A DNA stretch of 64,000 bases, taken from Stratiolaelaps scimitus. Its lineage: Eukaryota; Arthropoda; Arachnida; Mesostigmata; Laelapidae. This document shows positions 45,291-57,400 of this stretch, piece after piece. Where the stretch lies: assembly GCA_019614645.1 (NCBI GenBank), contig JABWDB010000015.1, positions 2,914,001 through 2,978,000 of the forward strand, in the 5' to 3' direction. The number at the start of each line of letters is the position of its first letter. Position 1 is the first letter of the stretch. A program made the translations under genes and the position numbers. The notes beneath the pieces are model-generated. The model ran no database searches. It worked only from the letters and a program-made list of their open reading frames with translations, and was not told where the DNA came from.

Positions 45291-48120
45291 TGTTCTTCCT
45301 TCGGGAGGAACTCCGCCGTTATCAGGGTCGCTGTCGCCCCTCCGAGAAACTCGGGCTTCTGTGGGGCAGCTACTGCTGAAGTGCTTAAGCAGGAACGTCC
45401 TCCAGAAGCGTTTCTGCTTGGCTGATGCGTGTGTCTGCTCGTGGTGTGAAAATTGCCTCAGCTGGCCCACAACACATCGACTTGTGAATTTCGAGCGAAA
45501 TTGTCGGTTTCGAAATTGTCGCGCCCACCAGCAGAGACTGGGAAATGCGTCGTTTGAAGTAATTGAAGGAAGCGAGTTCTCAGTTCAGGGACACGAAGCG
45601 ATGTGAATATATGCCTGGCTGGGTTCAGTGGCAGCCTGACCATCGACTCGTTTGACCTTGGAGAGTGGGCGCCAAGCTCAGGTCGGCATCGAAATCGATA
45701 TAACAAGAGTCAAGATTTGCAAATGTGAACTGTTTATTCACTTTTAATTCCTCGAACGTGAACCGAGCATGCCCTAGAAATAGGCTCCGGATATTCTAGA
45801 AATCAGAGCCCCCTTATGAAAATAATGCGCAACTAAGCTGCTTATACCACGATACGAAACACATTTAACTGTACGATGTATATTATACATGGCGCGGACG
45901 ATATATCGGACGTTATGAATTACGCTATGAACAGTTTAACAGCAATATAGAGAACTAACAATGTTTCTCGCAGCCGAATGTTCCAGTGACGATCGTCGTT
46001 AATGTACACACACACACAGGTTACGCTGGCGCGATCACTCGCCCTGCTATCGATAAATGCGGCTAGGCGTAATTCCAACGCTATGTCGATTAGTATTATA
46101 ATAGCGACGAAACAGATATGACTCATAATGTCGATGGTTTGACGGAGTATGTTGCTATGATATTAATTGACATTGGCGTGTCTCAATGGTAGTGACCCCT
46201 TAGTGGTTGGCTATGAATCTGCGCTATGTAGCGAATGTGTATGCGTGACTAGACATTGATGACTCGGGTCTCGTCCTGCAGGAGCTGCCCGTGTCGCTAT
46301 GCGTGTTTTTATGGCGTGTTTACCCTGAGATGGGTCGCGTCTCTGTTTCTTGAAGAGGCTGACTGCATCAATTGGTGGCTGTCAAAGTTAATAGCCGAAG
46401 TGCCAACGTAACAAATATGATAATTACAATTTTATTACCTCTGGCTGGATATCTCATGTTGTGTGACATTAACGAGCCGAATGTAATCGAATGCGTTCGA
46501 GAATAAATTAATAATAATCAGTAATCAACATCATAATGATCAGTAGTGATTGTTTTATTCTATACATCGAATGATTGATTATGCTTGTGCGTCCTAATTA
46601 CGATCAGTAATCATGTCACACGAATATCATGAAGGCAGGGATGGGTTTGCGTTTCCGAGGGCGAGTTAACTCTGAACCTATACAATGGAAATGCAGCATC
46701 TCATTTGTGCAGACAACAAACTCTAATTAATGACAATGACAATATGACAAACTTCATAAACTAGACCGCTGTTTAACCAATGCTAATTATACGAAATTCA
46801 TTTAATGCATAAAGACGAGCTCGTCAAACAACGACAAAAGTAGCAAGCTCCCGTAAGCAATCGTCTAGAATTAGACGCAAGACATTATTCAAAATATGTC
46901 AAAATGAACAACGGTTCGGGTATAACAGAATCTACAACAATACTAATAATAATAATAGTGAATCTTATGAAGACATATAATATTTCAACACTCTTCGAAG
47001 CTACCTATTTCATTTCGTGAACTTTTAGCATTGAAAATACTATATTTTTACCAATTTTTTTTGTCGCATATTATTGTCAGTACGCCTCTTCCTATATTGT
47101 CCCGCTGTTGTAATTTCATATACGCCCCCAATCTACGATTTTGTATGAGCGTTTCCAGTGACTAAAAAGAGAGAACATTAAATTCGACCTGACACACGCC
47201 TCTGACAGGGTGATGGTCTATCCTTTGGCATCGTTCGGTTCGGGGTCGTTTGAGTCGGACCTTTTGTCGCTAACAATGGCTGAACTTTCATATTATACTG
47301 TGTATTATTGCAATGCAATAAAGATCAAAGAGTACCTCGTATGAAGAAGGAGGATGCCCTGTTTGCCGGTTTGGAAGAAAAAGGGGTTTGTCGGAGCAGG
47401 TTCGTCTTCACAATTCGGACTGAAACAGGCTTCAATTTCATTTTGACGTCCACTTCGTTTGCGAGCAGTTTTAATATATATATATATATATAGGTGAATG
47501 AAATTGAAATATATATATTTATATATATAAACACGCAATGATACATTGGGAATTATTTCACATTACGGACGTATGATTAGTTGTATTATACAATCTATCA
47601 TGTTAAAGCTTTAAAGCCCGTGGCAAAACTTCAACGCCAACAAACGTCTTTCCGGTTCTAACCCACAGAAGCACAAATTCGACGAAAGTCATGGTCGCAG
47701 GAAGCTAGAATTTCGTTTATTTTAATTTCGTTCCTGCTCGCGATTTCCTTTGTATCGGGGCTAAATCCGTTACAAAATTCAACTTCACCAGCGTTTTGGT
47801 GGTTGTCCCTGTAAGGGGAATTGCTCATGGCTACGCGAGACCGACCCCGGCCGAAACGCACAGCAAAAGACATATTACCACTGGCGAAACGTACCTCTTT
47901 CTTTTTGTTTCCTTGTTTTCTTTTCATCAGAGCGCGAAGGAAACCAAGTAGACGTGGCAATTTCCCCCGGCCACGCGCAACAATAGAGGTAATTCATTCT
48001 GCATTTCGGCAGGGAAGCGTGCGAGGACACAAGCACGCACACACGCACAAACACTCTCACACACAGAACGGGGACGGCATAGCAAACAGCCATTAAGGAA
48101 CAACGGGCGAATTCAAGGCA
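45291..48120. other. Non-coding stretch
   Basis: AT-rich for the most part, with a short (CA)n run near 46010 and (TA)n at 47474-47492. Frames on both strands at 45.3-45.7 and 47.7-48.1 kb lack domains. No gene is supported. Confidence 0.45.
47474..47492. repeat. (TA)n microsatellite
   Basis: A short TA run followed at once by a second degenerate TA stretch near 47509-47530. Confidence 0.85.
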
Positions 48121-48140
48121 ATTTTCATACGGCGAACAGG

Positions 48141-48213
48141 CCCGTTCCCTAGCCCCCGCAAGGGGAATAGCGCAGCTGGTTTTACGGCGCTCGACATTAG
48201 GCCGAGGAACGGG
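48141..48213. ncRNA. Candidate branched RNA structure
   Basis: CCCGTTCC (48141-48148) pairs perfectly with GGAACGGG (48206-48213). Enclosed are two further helices: CCCC-GCAA-GGGG (48154-48165), closed by a GNRA-class tetraloop, and AGCGC/GCGCT (from about 48169, loop of about 13). The result is a three-way-junction-like fold in 73 bases. No known RNA family is recognised and expression is not shown; strand cannot be set because the helices are symmetrical. Confidence 0.3.
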
Positions 48214-48821
48214 GGCATAATATTGTGGTATGGCACCCGCTTTGACGTGTATGCTTGCCCCTGCATTGTGCTCTACGCGTCTTCGTTGCACTCTGAGGTC
48301 TGGCCATATTCGTAGGACGCCCCTCCCACAAACGATAGCAACTGTGGACGCCGAAAAAACAGGGTCAGGTTGTTCCCCGACGACGACGACGACGTCGGAG
48401 CAAACCTAGGTAGTGCCTGGGTGGGGAAGAAGTGAACGTAGTGTTGGCAAAATAGCATTGTTACGATCTCCGCGGATGTCAAACGCTGGCTAAGAGTCAG
48501 CCAGGAAACATTAGGTCTTATGCCGAAGGTTCCTCACGGTATAGATATGCCTGATCTAACGGGTGGCGGACGTCCGTCATTGTGAGGCTGGTTGGTGGAG
48601 ACACAAGGAACGCAGCCTATTTATTACACTTCAGGGTATCTGACAACCGCTACTCGACCGGCCGAACGAACTGGAAACCGCTGAGATATGCACTTGGCTA
48701 GCATGTGGCATGGGAGAGCTGCCAACTAAATAGTGTGAATGTAATTTACCAAGGAGCTATTGCCCATAGAAAACTGTTCCGAGTTTTGAAAACTAACGAA
48801 TTGCCATATTTTCTGCTTCAG

Positions 48822-48874
48822 GTAAGCGTGACGAGTGTCTCATGGAGATTATGCTCGACGGCGATAATGAATAA
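48822..48874 (+). CDS. Candidate short terminal exon
   Basis: A good pyrimidine tract (ATATTTTCTGCTTCAG) ends at 48821. The frame that follows reads KRDECLMEIMLDGDNE and stops at TAA 48872-48874, overlapping a poly(A) signal AATAAA at 48870-48875. The same AG is followed by GTAAG, so the site could instead be a donor for an exon lying to the left. No family is recognised. Confidence 0.28.
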
Positions 48875-48899
48875 ACAGATGCGCAGTGCTAACCAATGT

Positions 48900-49730
48900 A
48901 AAGATTTCTCAATCATTCTGATGATAATAATAATTATAATAAGCATATATTGTAGATCTATTCAAACAAACATTCTAATAATAGTAGTGATTACAATAAT
49001 AATAATAACTATTATAATAATACTTTGTAGTATATAAACGTAAAGGCGTTGTTCGTATCCCACTGCGTCATACATGCGTGGACAATTTGTGATTTTGGAA
49101 AAAGTAAGTTTACAATGAAAAACATAACAAGCTTGCCATTGGAACGGAAATTATCGGTGGTTATTTTTCGCCTACCTATGCACCAACGGCGAACCTAACC
49201 TAATAATTCGAAGCTACTTAAAATACTAATATTTCTGAATTGTGAACCGTCCCCATCCCGTCTCCCTGTCTATTGTACGTACAATTATTAAGTATTAATT
49301 AATTATATATACATATATATATAGTAACTGAGTAGCGCACTATCGGGGGCATAGATGCATACGGTTTCTGCGAGACCCATTGATCAAATGATTGATGACA
49401 TCCTCTCTCATTCGACGTCAGCGATCTCAATCTTCAGAGTCACGCCGAGGTACTAATAATGCATATCATCGATTCGCAACTTAGCCCAGCTATTTTTATT
49501 ATTATTATATTATTATTTTTTTTATTGTTATTATGATCAGTATAATATAGGTTCAAAGCAAACTATCCCAGTTTCCCCTATGCCATAATGCTTGGCCTCT
49601 CGTCATCACAAGTGTGCGTGACACATACGTGTACCGTCCGTGTCGTGTGATATCATACAGCTCTTGAAGAAATCGACGCCGATCCAGATCCTTTCAGACC
49701 TGGCGTTTTACTTCTGTTAGTGTGTCACCA
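48900..49730. other. AT-rich stretch with ATT/AAT repeats
   Basis: It contains imperfect (TAA)n/(ATT)n runs at about 48925-49020 and 49495-49545 and a TA run near 49305-49322. No gene is seen. Confidence 0.55.
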
Positions 49731-50790
49731 CTATTGCGGCCACTGCGGTTGCTGCTGTTGCCGTCGCCGGTGAAGTCGTATAGACTTGGCGATTTGCAAT
49801 GCTTCAGTGGCTGGACGCTCGCCATTATCAACTCTTTTTAGCTCGCTGCGGAGGCAACGGCGCTCGGGCAGCACGCCAGAAGGCGGAGTCGAACTTCTGA
49901 GGGTCTGCGACTTTTTCGAACAGCTCGGGAACGGAACGGGTCTGGGTAGCCACTGGAACCTCGGTAGAGTGTCCGTTCGCCGATGGAGACAAATGTGTTT
50001 GCCGGCTCCATCCTTCCATGTCCAGCAGTGGACAAGCAAAACAAACAGAGAAGCAAAAATGAACGCACATGAGAAACACGTGGAGTGAATCACGCGTTCG
50101 CGAATCCTTTGCGTGGCTGCAGGTCAGCTCGCGAACCAATGGATTGCGCTGTGGCCTCACAGAGTTGGTCTGGCTCATGGGTGCTCTTCGCACTCACATA
50201 GATCGCTCGTCCGCGCATTGAATTCAGCAAGCTCTCTCTCTGTCTCTCCCTCTCTCTGTCTCCTGGTGAGTTCGTCTATCGAACAGCACTGACAATAGGT
50301 CACCGGGTAGCATCCAACAGACGATCGGCTCACGAACCTAAATCGTTCTTATGTTTCCCGACTCAAGCGGACTAATCCGACGGGTTAGTCCATAGTCCCC
50401 GGTCGACAACTGAATTCTGCGCGCTGTGAAAGTGTCGATAGCGGCGTGAGGGAGCATGCGGCGGGGGTTGAATTTCGTTCGCGTGAGTGCGCAGAAGGCC
50501 TGTTGTAGCTGTTCGCAAAGGCAATAAGAACACAAAAGTAGAATCGCCGGATTGAACGGTTCTCGTTTCTCGGGCGAGTTTTTCTCTCCGCGCGGCCACC
50601 GGTTCTTCTAGCGTAAAACTGCCTAGCGACACTCGCGTCGGCGCGGAGGACTTCTGCTGCTGCTGTCGGGGGCTGCCGGCGGGGGTAACTGCTGTCGGCA
50701 ATAACTGTTGTTGGGCGGATATTTCTGGCTGTTTTTGCTGCGAGGCGAACTTCAACGATAGGAACAAAGGCATAGAAAGGACATCATAGC

Positions 50791-50813
50791 CGCAGCAGCA
50801 GCAGCAGCAACAG
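50791..50813. repeat. (GCA)n trinucleotide run
   Basis: Seven GCA-type units; encodes Ala/Ser/Gln or, on the other strand, a Leu run. Confidence 0.85.
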
Positions 50814-52254
50814 TAGACAAAGGGCGTCTGAACCGATCGCCAATGAACGCGCGAACCTCATGAGCCACGATGCTGCCTTATCCCCGTTCGGCCCCTCGGA
50901 TCGTTCCGTTGACTGCTTCCTCGAGCCATTCCGCCACTCGGCTGCGACCGATGTGGTCCGCGTTGCTGATGTTGGCAACTGCACGACGGTGAAGAACAGC
51001 GGCACCGGCAGAATCGAGCGGTGTCCCTCGGCGACGCTCAAGCGACAACTGCTGTTGATACAAAATAACTATGACGACCACTATACTGCCAGTTCAACTG
51101 ATTCGTCACGTGAGACGTTAGCTTGATGACGAGTGGCTTACGATGCTGGCAGCTACGATATAGATGCCTAGCGATTAAACGATCTAGTTCATATAGCCTT
51201 TGGTCAGTTTGATTGAGTGGAATTAGAGAGAGGATTTCGCCGTGTGGCACCGATAGGCGGAGCTTTCGATAAATGAAGACAGCCGTGACTCGGTGGGATT
51301 CTCCGCAGTGGATTCTCTGGATTGACTCGACGCCAAGTTGTGCCTGTCGGCTGAAGTGATTTTCAGTTCAGATCGTTCTCGGCTAGCTGATCTCTTAGCG
51401 AATTTGTGCTGTGTTTGTTGTTTGCGCCGGATCTCTGTTGTCCTCAGATCTCCGAGGATTACCACTCTGTGCTGTGCTGATCGGATCGTATTTTATTCCG
51501 CGCTTCGTTGGAAGACGCAACAGGGAGGTTTTTCGTTTGTGAAAGCTAAAGGAACTTGTTCGGCCAGCCTCCTGACCTGCATAGGCTCATGTGGATTGAT
51601 GCCATCAAGGAAGAAGGCCGCGCGTGGGTGTGCCGTCAACTTGCCATTGGTGTACACGGCGGGGATGCTGTACACAGCCGCCTAAGGTGGACGTGACTGC
51701 CGTCGAAGAACTCCAGAACCTCCAGTCCAGAGTGAGTGCTCAAGAGCAGGATCAGCCGCGACAACCAGACGAAAGCCATTCACGTGTGCCGCCAATCCAA
51801 CCCCAGGCATTGGCCTATTCTACAGATTCTTTCCATACGGATATATTTAGCGGCAGACCAGCACCTGCTGATGCTCCTCTCTAGTGGTCATCTGCCTTAA
51901 GAACTTAAGTGGCCGACTCGAGTTTGACTTCGTATTCAGTTGATGGGATGTGTGTATGACGTACGGGTGGCGTTCTTCACGTAGAAAATTCTCGTCCGCC
52001 GTCGATCTTCTTTGCGCTTGCCGTCTCTTCTCGTTGACTGGTATTGGCTGGTATCGCCTTCGACTGGAGGCTTCTACAATATACTACCAACGTGTGAACG
52101 TCCGCGCTGACACCAAGCGCCACCTGTCAGATGCTCATCAGTCTGGCCTCCGCTCGGGAACAGCCCAAGTAGTCAAAGCTCGTGCGCACGCGTCGAGTCA
52201 AGGCTGAATTAGAAGCAGAAAGAGGCGGAGCGGTTTGTTGATAAATTAAAAAGC

Positions 52255-52307
52255 GACAACAACAACAACAACAACAACAGCAACAACAACAACAACAACA
52301 ACAACAA

Positions 52308-52338
<31 letters not shown>

Positions 52339-52355
52339 CACCACCACAACAACAA
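52255..52355 (+). repeat. Long (CAA)n trinucleotide tract
   Basis: About 100 bp of CAA/ACA repeats with a few interruptions (CAG, AAA, ACCACC). It lies 280 bases upstream of the ATG at 52635, so in the inferred transcript it would be 5' untranslated. Reverse-strand frames give artificial poly-Val, poly-Leu or poly-Cys. Confidence 0.95.
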
Positions 52356-52634
52356 TATACACAATAAGTGTCGCGTGGCATGGGGTCCGCGAGCAATTGA
52401 GCTCTTGAGCACACCGAGCACTCATTCTCTCCATTGTGTATGTGGGACCCATCGTGTCGTGAGTCTCCTCCAGCATTCCGCTGCTCACTATTGTTAAATC
52501 AAGACCGAGCGGTGTCCTCACCCGCCTGACATCGACGCCGTCACCTCGTGAAGTCACCCCTGAAGCTCTGTGCGCCGAGGAACTAAGTGAAAGCATTTTC
52601 TGCGGCCGAGCGTCCCGCACAGTCAGGCGACGAG

Positions 52635-52988
52635 ATGCGCCGCGTTAAACGGGTCCTAGCGGACAACGAATACAGCCAGGTCCTTCACAACACGGACGGC
52701 GCTCCGAATCCGTTCGATAGCGGTGGACATCACGTTGGCATTAATCCACTTTTTATGCCTACCCTACCTCTGGCCAGCTCGAACAGCTACGGGGAATTTG
52801 TGTTACGGCCTTCGCCACAGCATCCGTTCTACCTCATGGTACCGGAGGGATTCGCTGCCCATAAGCATCAGCAGCATTATGGCAACGCCGGTGGACACGG
52901 CCATCGTCACCATCGAGGTCAGCAGCACCACCACCATAATCACCAACGTCACAACCATCGCAGCAGACAGGATGATCCTGATCGGGGT
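52635..52988 (+). CDS. First coding exon, His-rich N-terminus, unknown family
   Basis: ATG at 52635 opens 118 codons and stops being followed exactly at a consensus donor (GGT/GTAAGT, donor GT at 52989), giving a phase-0 exon end. An in-frame TAA lies 17 codons upstream, so this ATG is the natural start. It begins MRRVKRVLADNEYSQVLHNT. The middle part contains NPLFMPTLPLASSNSYGEF and HPFYLMVPEGF. The last 40 residues are His/Gln/Arg-rich (from about residue 75), as in low-complexity tails of animal transcription and RNA-binding regulators. Codon use is GC-rich at third positions and steady throughout. There is no signal peptide or membrane segment. The rest of the gene should lie to the right, possibly outside the window; I could not identify the next exon. 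Function is not recognised. Confidence 0.55.
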
Positions 52989-53692
52989 GTAAGTGATTGA
53001 TCATAGATCGATTGATAGGCTTTCCCTACACTGCGGCTACGCCGTCGTCTGACTTGAGTGCATAATTCGATCAGGACGTTTGGGGATCACTATCACGCCA
53101 TTCATGACGAGCTACTGCGGTGTGACCCCCGCCCCCCCGCCCGCTGGGCGTCGGCCGTTTGCGCCGAAATGTCCGAGAAAATATTCGAAATTCAATAGGA
53201 AAATCGGATACAAGAGGCCGCTTTGAGTAGTATGAATGCAGTTGACATATGGTATAGTTAATTAGCAGGTGGCCATAGGATTATTTCTTATGCCTTGAAG
53301 ACCTAGTTGGCGGTACATATTAGCAAGCCGTGTGCTGCCGTGGCTGGCAGCACGCAGGTGGAGATTTTGCTTCTCCTGGTCGGCAGGTGTGAGTCACAAA
53401 CGAACAAAAAAAAACTAGTCTCGGTTGTCCCGTGAAACTCCTAAAATAATGACTTAGTGTTGGAATGACACGAACGACCACAATATACAGAGTCAGCCTG
53501 ACCCCTTTCAAGGATCGTGGCCGAAATTGCTGCAGTGCTTCCTCGACGAACGTCAATTGGCAGCTGTTGTCTTTAGCTTAAAAGACCCCGTTCTGGGATC
53601 GCGAGAAGCTAATCGATTTGCAAACCCCAGTTAGCTGCTAGCTATTAGTGCTACACCAGCCACTCGCTCGCTCATTTGCTTTGCAAAATGGT

Positions 53693-53723
<31 letters not shown>

Positions 53724-53727
53724 TAAT
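53693..53727. repeat. (TAA)n microsatellite
   Basis: About eleven TAA units with one A-rich interruption. Confidence 0.9.
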
Positions 53728-53875
53728 GTGGAATTGTAGGAACATTTATAGAGGATAAATGTTATACAAGGACATGTGATCGCCTACAAGTTCGAGTCGG
53801 CCTCAGTCTCATCCGCCATGGGACTCACAATGAGACAAGAGAGAGAGAGCGATATAGCAACAATTCACGCCTTTC

Positions 53876-53896
53876 GATATATATATATATATATAT
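53876..53896. repeat. (TA)n microsatellite
   Basis: A TA run of about 21 bp. Confidence 0.9.
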
Positions 53897-54135
53897 CGCC
53901 AGAACTGTACCCGAACGCATCGAGACGCTCCTTGCCAGGCGTCTCGCAGCAGGAGAAGGATCGTTGGCTTTGTCCAGGCATTCCCATCAATGCAGGTTCT
54001 CAGAGGACGCGCCGCCGTCCCCGCCCCGCTCCACGTAACCATCGAACCCCCGAGACCAGCTCCGCTCGGCGCTGCCTTTGTCGTCGTGCCGTAGCAAAGA
54101 TTCATTTCCGATTCATATTACCCTTTATTGCCTAG

Positions 54136-54401
54136 CTGTAGCGCTGGTCCCTAGACTACCAGTCCCGACTACTCCATCTCCGTTTCTGGGACCTATATCA
54201 TTAGCTAACGCGATCCGCTCCGACGTATCGGGGGAGAGAGTCCGCTCGGGCCGGTTGCTCGGTGGGGTGCTGAAGAACAGATTGAGCAATGGGCTTCTTT
54301 TGCCACCGTCGTCGGTTGGCAAAGGCAAGATAGACGAAGGCGGGGAGGGGGCCTTCGTGGAGCCAGCTATCCAGCCGAGACGTCATAGCGCGTTACGTTA
54401 G
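54136..54401 (+). CDS. Candidate terminal exon, function unknown
   Basis: A pyrimidine-rich tract ending CCTTTATTGCCTAG closes at 54135. In one frame the sequence is open for 88 codons to TAG, starting VALVPRLPVPTTPSPFLGPI and continuing Gly/Arg/Ser-rich with GGVLKNRLSNGLLLPPSSVG. Composition is GC-rich and the minus strand is partly open. It lies 1.15 kb right of the donor at 52989 on the same strand. Splicing directly would not keep frame without checking intervening exons, so linkage to the 52.6 kb gene is only a possibility. Confidence 0.3.
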
Positions 54402-57400
54402 CGGGGGCGGGGGCGTCTGGCAACGACGCCTGAAGCCACTGTTTCTGTTGCTATTATTGATGTTGCCGCCGGCACTATCCCGTCGCCAATGAGTCGGTCG
54501 CTCTCTCTCCCTGCGTTCTGACTGCTGCCAGATCGCGTTGTAGTGGCGTTTTTTTTGCTGAGAGCAGAGCTTGCCCGGCCGTGGGTGGGCCAGCCAATGA
54601 TTCAATACGGAGACTGCTTGCGGTGTGCTTGTGTAATGGCCAACGGTGGCACACAGCGGTGGACGAGAGGGAGAGACAGAGGGTACGTAGGGAGTGGGGA
54701 CGGCTGAAAACGGAGATCATGGGAAAATGATCGTTGCGGCAGAAACGGCGAGCGACTCGATTTGCATAGAAGTCCAGTAGGACTAGACCAGACTAGGCCG
54801 TCGCGTGAGAGTCAGGCCCGCCTCGCATTTTTGGCCGCCATCTGGCCTGCTTGCTGTAACGCACGAGAAGGAGGAGCAGGATAGGAATAATAGCTTGGCT
54901 TGATTCGATTCGTTTCGAGGTAGTGAAGTAGGATGAGTCTGAGGAGGATCGAATCTCAATCACAAGGACTTCGATGAGCACCGTGTTCATGCGCAAATAT
55001 GAGTTTGTGATTCTCTATCTGAAGCATTGGAACATGTTGGGTTTGCGCCCATCTGTGATAATTAGAACAGATCATATTACTCCGGTCGAACGTAACTAAT
55101 CTGTACTACGTTCCGATGTAACGATGAACTGTTTGTACTGTGTGGTGTTGACAACGCGGGTATCCTCTGAGTGATACTGTATATAAGTATATATATGAGG
55201 CCACCCACAGTAACTAATCAAGAGGCTGTATACATATTTCATTATAGATATGAAATGAATTAGATTGGATGGTTAATCAAACTGATGAGCTTGTCTTTCT
55301 ATGAAATAAATCTCCTCGGCTTCGTTTATGTTCGGATCTGCTCCGCGTCCCACGAAGACGAAATCATGTCCATGGGTCATGTCCATATGTTCGTTCATAG
55401 TTGTTACACTCGAACTGGTCTCGATTCTCCAGTGGGGTAATCAACCTTTATCAGATTGTCATTGAGTGAAACCCCTTGAGGGAGTTGGGGCTGGTCGGGT
55501 AGAGGAAACTAAAAGGAAATCCTCCCCATTCAACAGATTAGATGGGATAGCATTACACCGAACCGGTCCGTTTTGTCTCGCGGCAATATCGCCCAACGGT
55601 GGTTCTTGAGCTGTTGTTGGTATCGCTACGTAAGTCGTTCGTCGTCCTTGTTCGCCGACTCCTTTACGCTTCCCATAGGGCCAGGAAGACTTCTTGGAGC
55701 CGCTCCTTTATGTCTTTGTGTTGACCGAATCTGATCCCTGAGGAGTGGAGCTGCCCTCGGTCGACCTCTCCTCTCAACATCTTTATACCTCTCTACCGAG
55801 GTCGAGCGCGAAGGCGGCGAAGAATGGCTGTACTTGGCCAGTAATCCGCGCGGCATAGGGCTACCATAGGTAAGAAGGCTACCCGGCCATGCCTTAGCGA
55901 GCACACTTTCTTTTATCCTGTCCGGCGTCAGCCCACACTCCGAGGTAGGGGGGCTTCACGATTGCGTCTGAAGTAATAGCAGAGACGGCTGTCCCTTGCT
56001 GGAAGTGGATGTCGACAGCCAATGTCGACAGCGGTTGATTGTTCATTAGGCGCTTTATTGTGAACATTCGCCCACCGGGGTACTACTAGGCTGTATGAGT
56101 GCGCTGGGGCCGTCCGTGTTTCTAGTTGTTCCCCCGACGCACGATTTGTGCGCGTGACGACTGCGCGGATCTTGTGCAGATCTCGCAGAAAAAACTGGAC
56201 GAGTAATATACCCTGGCAGGTCTTTTGCTCTCCCTGCGTCCGCCTCCCTATACGCGAATGAATACCGAAACCGGCAAGCTATACTATATATATATATATG
56301 TATATATATATATTCATGCTCGCGTCATATGCAAGTTGCTGTGCAAGTGCATATATATATATATATATATACATAACGATATGTGCTTGCTTACGACGCG
56401 AGCTCGATTTGGTAGACCATATTGAGCTGGTAAGTGAACCGATCTCAACGAAGGACAAATCAGAGCAGCGTGAAGGGGTGATTTTCGGCCTAATATAACA
56501 GCAATAATATAGGACCACAAAACAGGAATAACAATATAGGTATAGTCAGTTGGCACGGCAATGCACGGGGTTGTCGCTAACCTAATGCCATAATGCGCAG
56601 AAAATGAGTTCGGCTTTTGTTTAAACAAGATATTAGTTCGGCTAAGGCGATTTGAAGATCAACAAGTGTTCAACAAGCGGTACCTCCTATGGCGATCACA
56701 GCGGGTTGACATAATAATATACTATGGTGATCACACGTCATCCCCCCCCAACCACGCAACTATATATGTGACTAATGTTCACTTCTCAGTTTATCTCCAC
56801 AATACGAATTCGATGCGTGCAGTACGTAGTAGCATATATATATGTGTGGGTCAGGTGCCTGACCGGTATTATAGTTCTACATATGCGGTAAGCAACGCAA
56901 GGCAACGAATGACCTCGTTGAAAAGACGACCCGCCCCTGCCAATAGGCACAACCCATCCAACACTAAAACACCGATGAGCAGCAGTAACCCTCACAAACA
57001 ATAAACAACTCGTGCGTCCCGTTCTGCCTTGCCTACTTCTTACGCGAATCGGCAACGGTGGCGAGTGGTGTCCACATGATCTGTTAGATAGGATTGGATA
57101 GGGTTGCTCTACGCTGAACCGTCCTTTTACTTGTGATGCTTTTGTTCTGCGGCGTTGCTCTCGAAACCCCGCGGTCCGCGAAGCCATTCGACTGTTGGGC
57201 TCTCCTGCGCTACTGTGTTCCTTAGGCGCATAGGTCCATGTGGCGGCGTGGCCTGGGATGCTAATGCACATCCCTTCGAGTGAGGCTACCGTGGAAATAG
57301 ATGAGCAGAACCAACACGGTTTGTTATTCCTACCTCGATCCCCAGAAATCACGGTTCGGCTGGGATATATGGTTCACATTGCCCTGTTTATGGTCACATA

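Larger units (their letters stand above)
49730..52634 (+). promoter_or_regulatory. GC-rich island upstream of the 52.6 kb exon
   Basis: About 2.9 kb of GC-rich, CpG-containing sequence with CT tracts (50230-50262), (GCA)n at 50791-50813, a possible donor GTGAGT at about 50267 and a pyrimidine-rich acceptor ending near 51446. Open frames occur on both strands without domains. It probably holds promoter and 5' untranslated exons of the gene whose first coding exon starts at 52635. No TATA box or single start site stands out. Confidence 0.35.
52989..54135. other. Probable intron or intergenic sequence
   Basis: The donor at 52989 opens this stretch. It includes (TAA)n at 53693-53727 and (TA)n at 53876-53896. 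A (GA)n run is near 53839. No exon is supported. Confidence 0.4.

Noticed and set aside
52127..52620. Minus-strand frames with long Cys, Leu or Val runs
   Set aside because: They are simply the reverse-strand translations of the (CAA)n tract.
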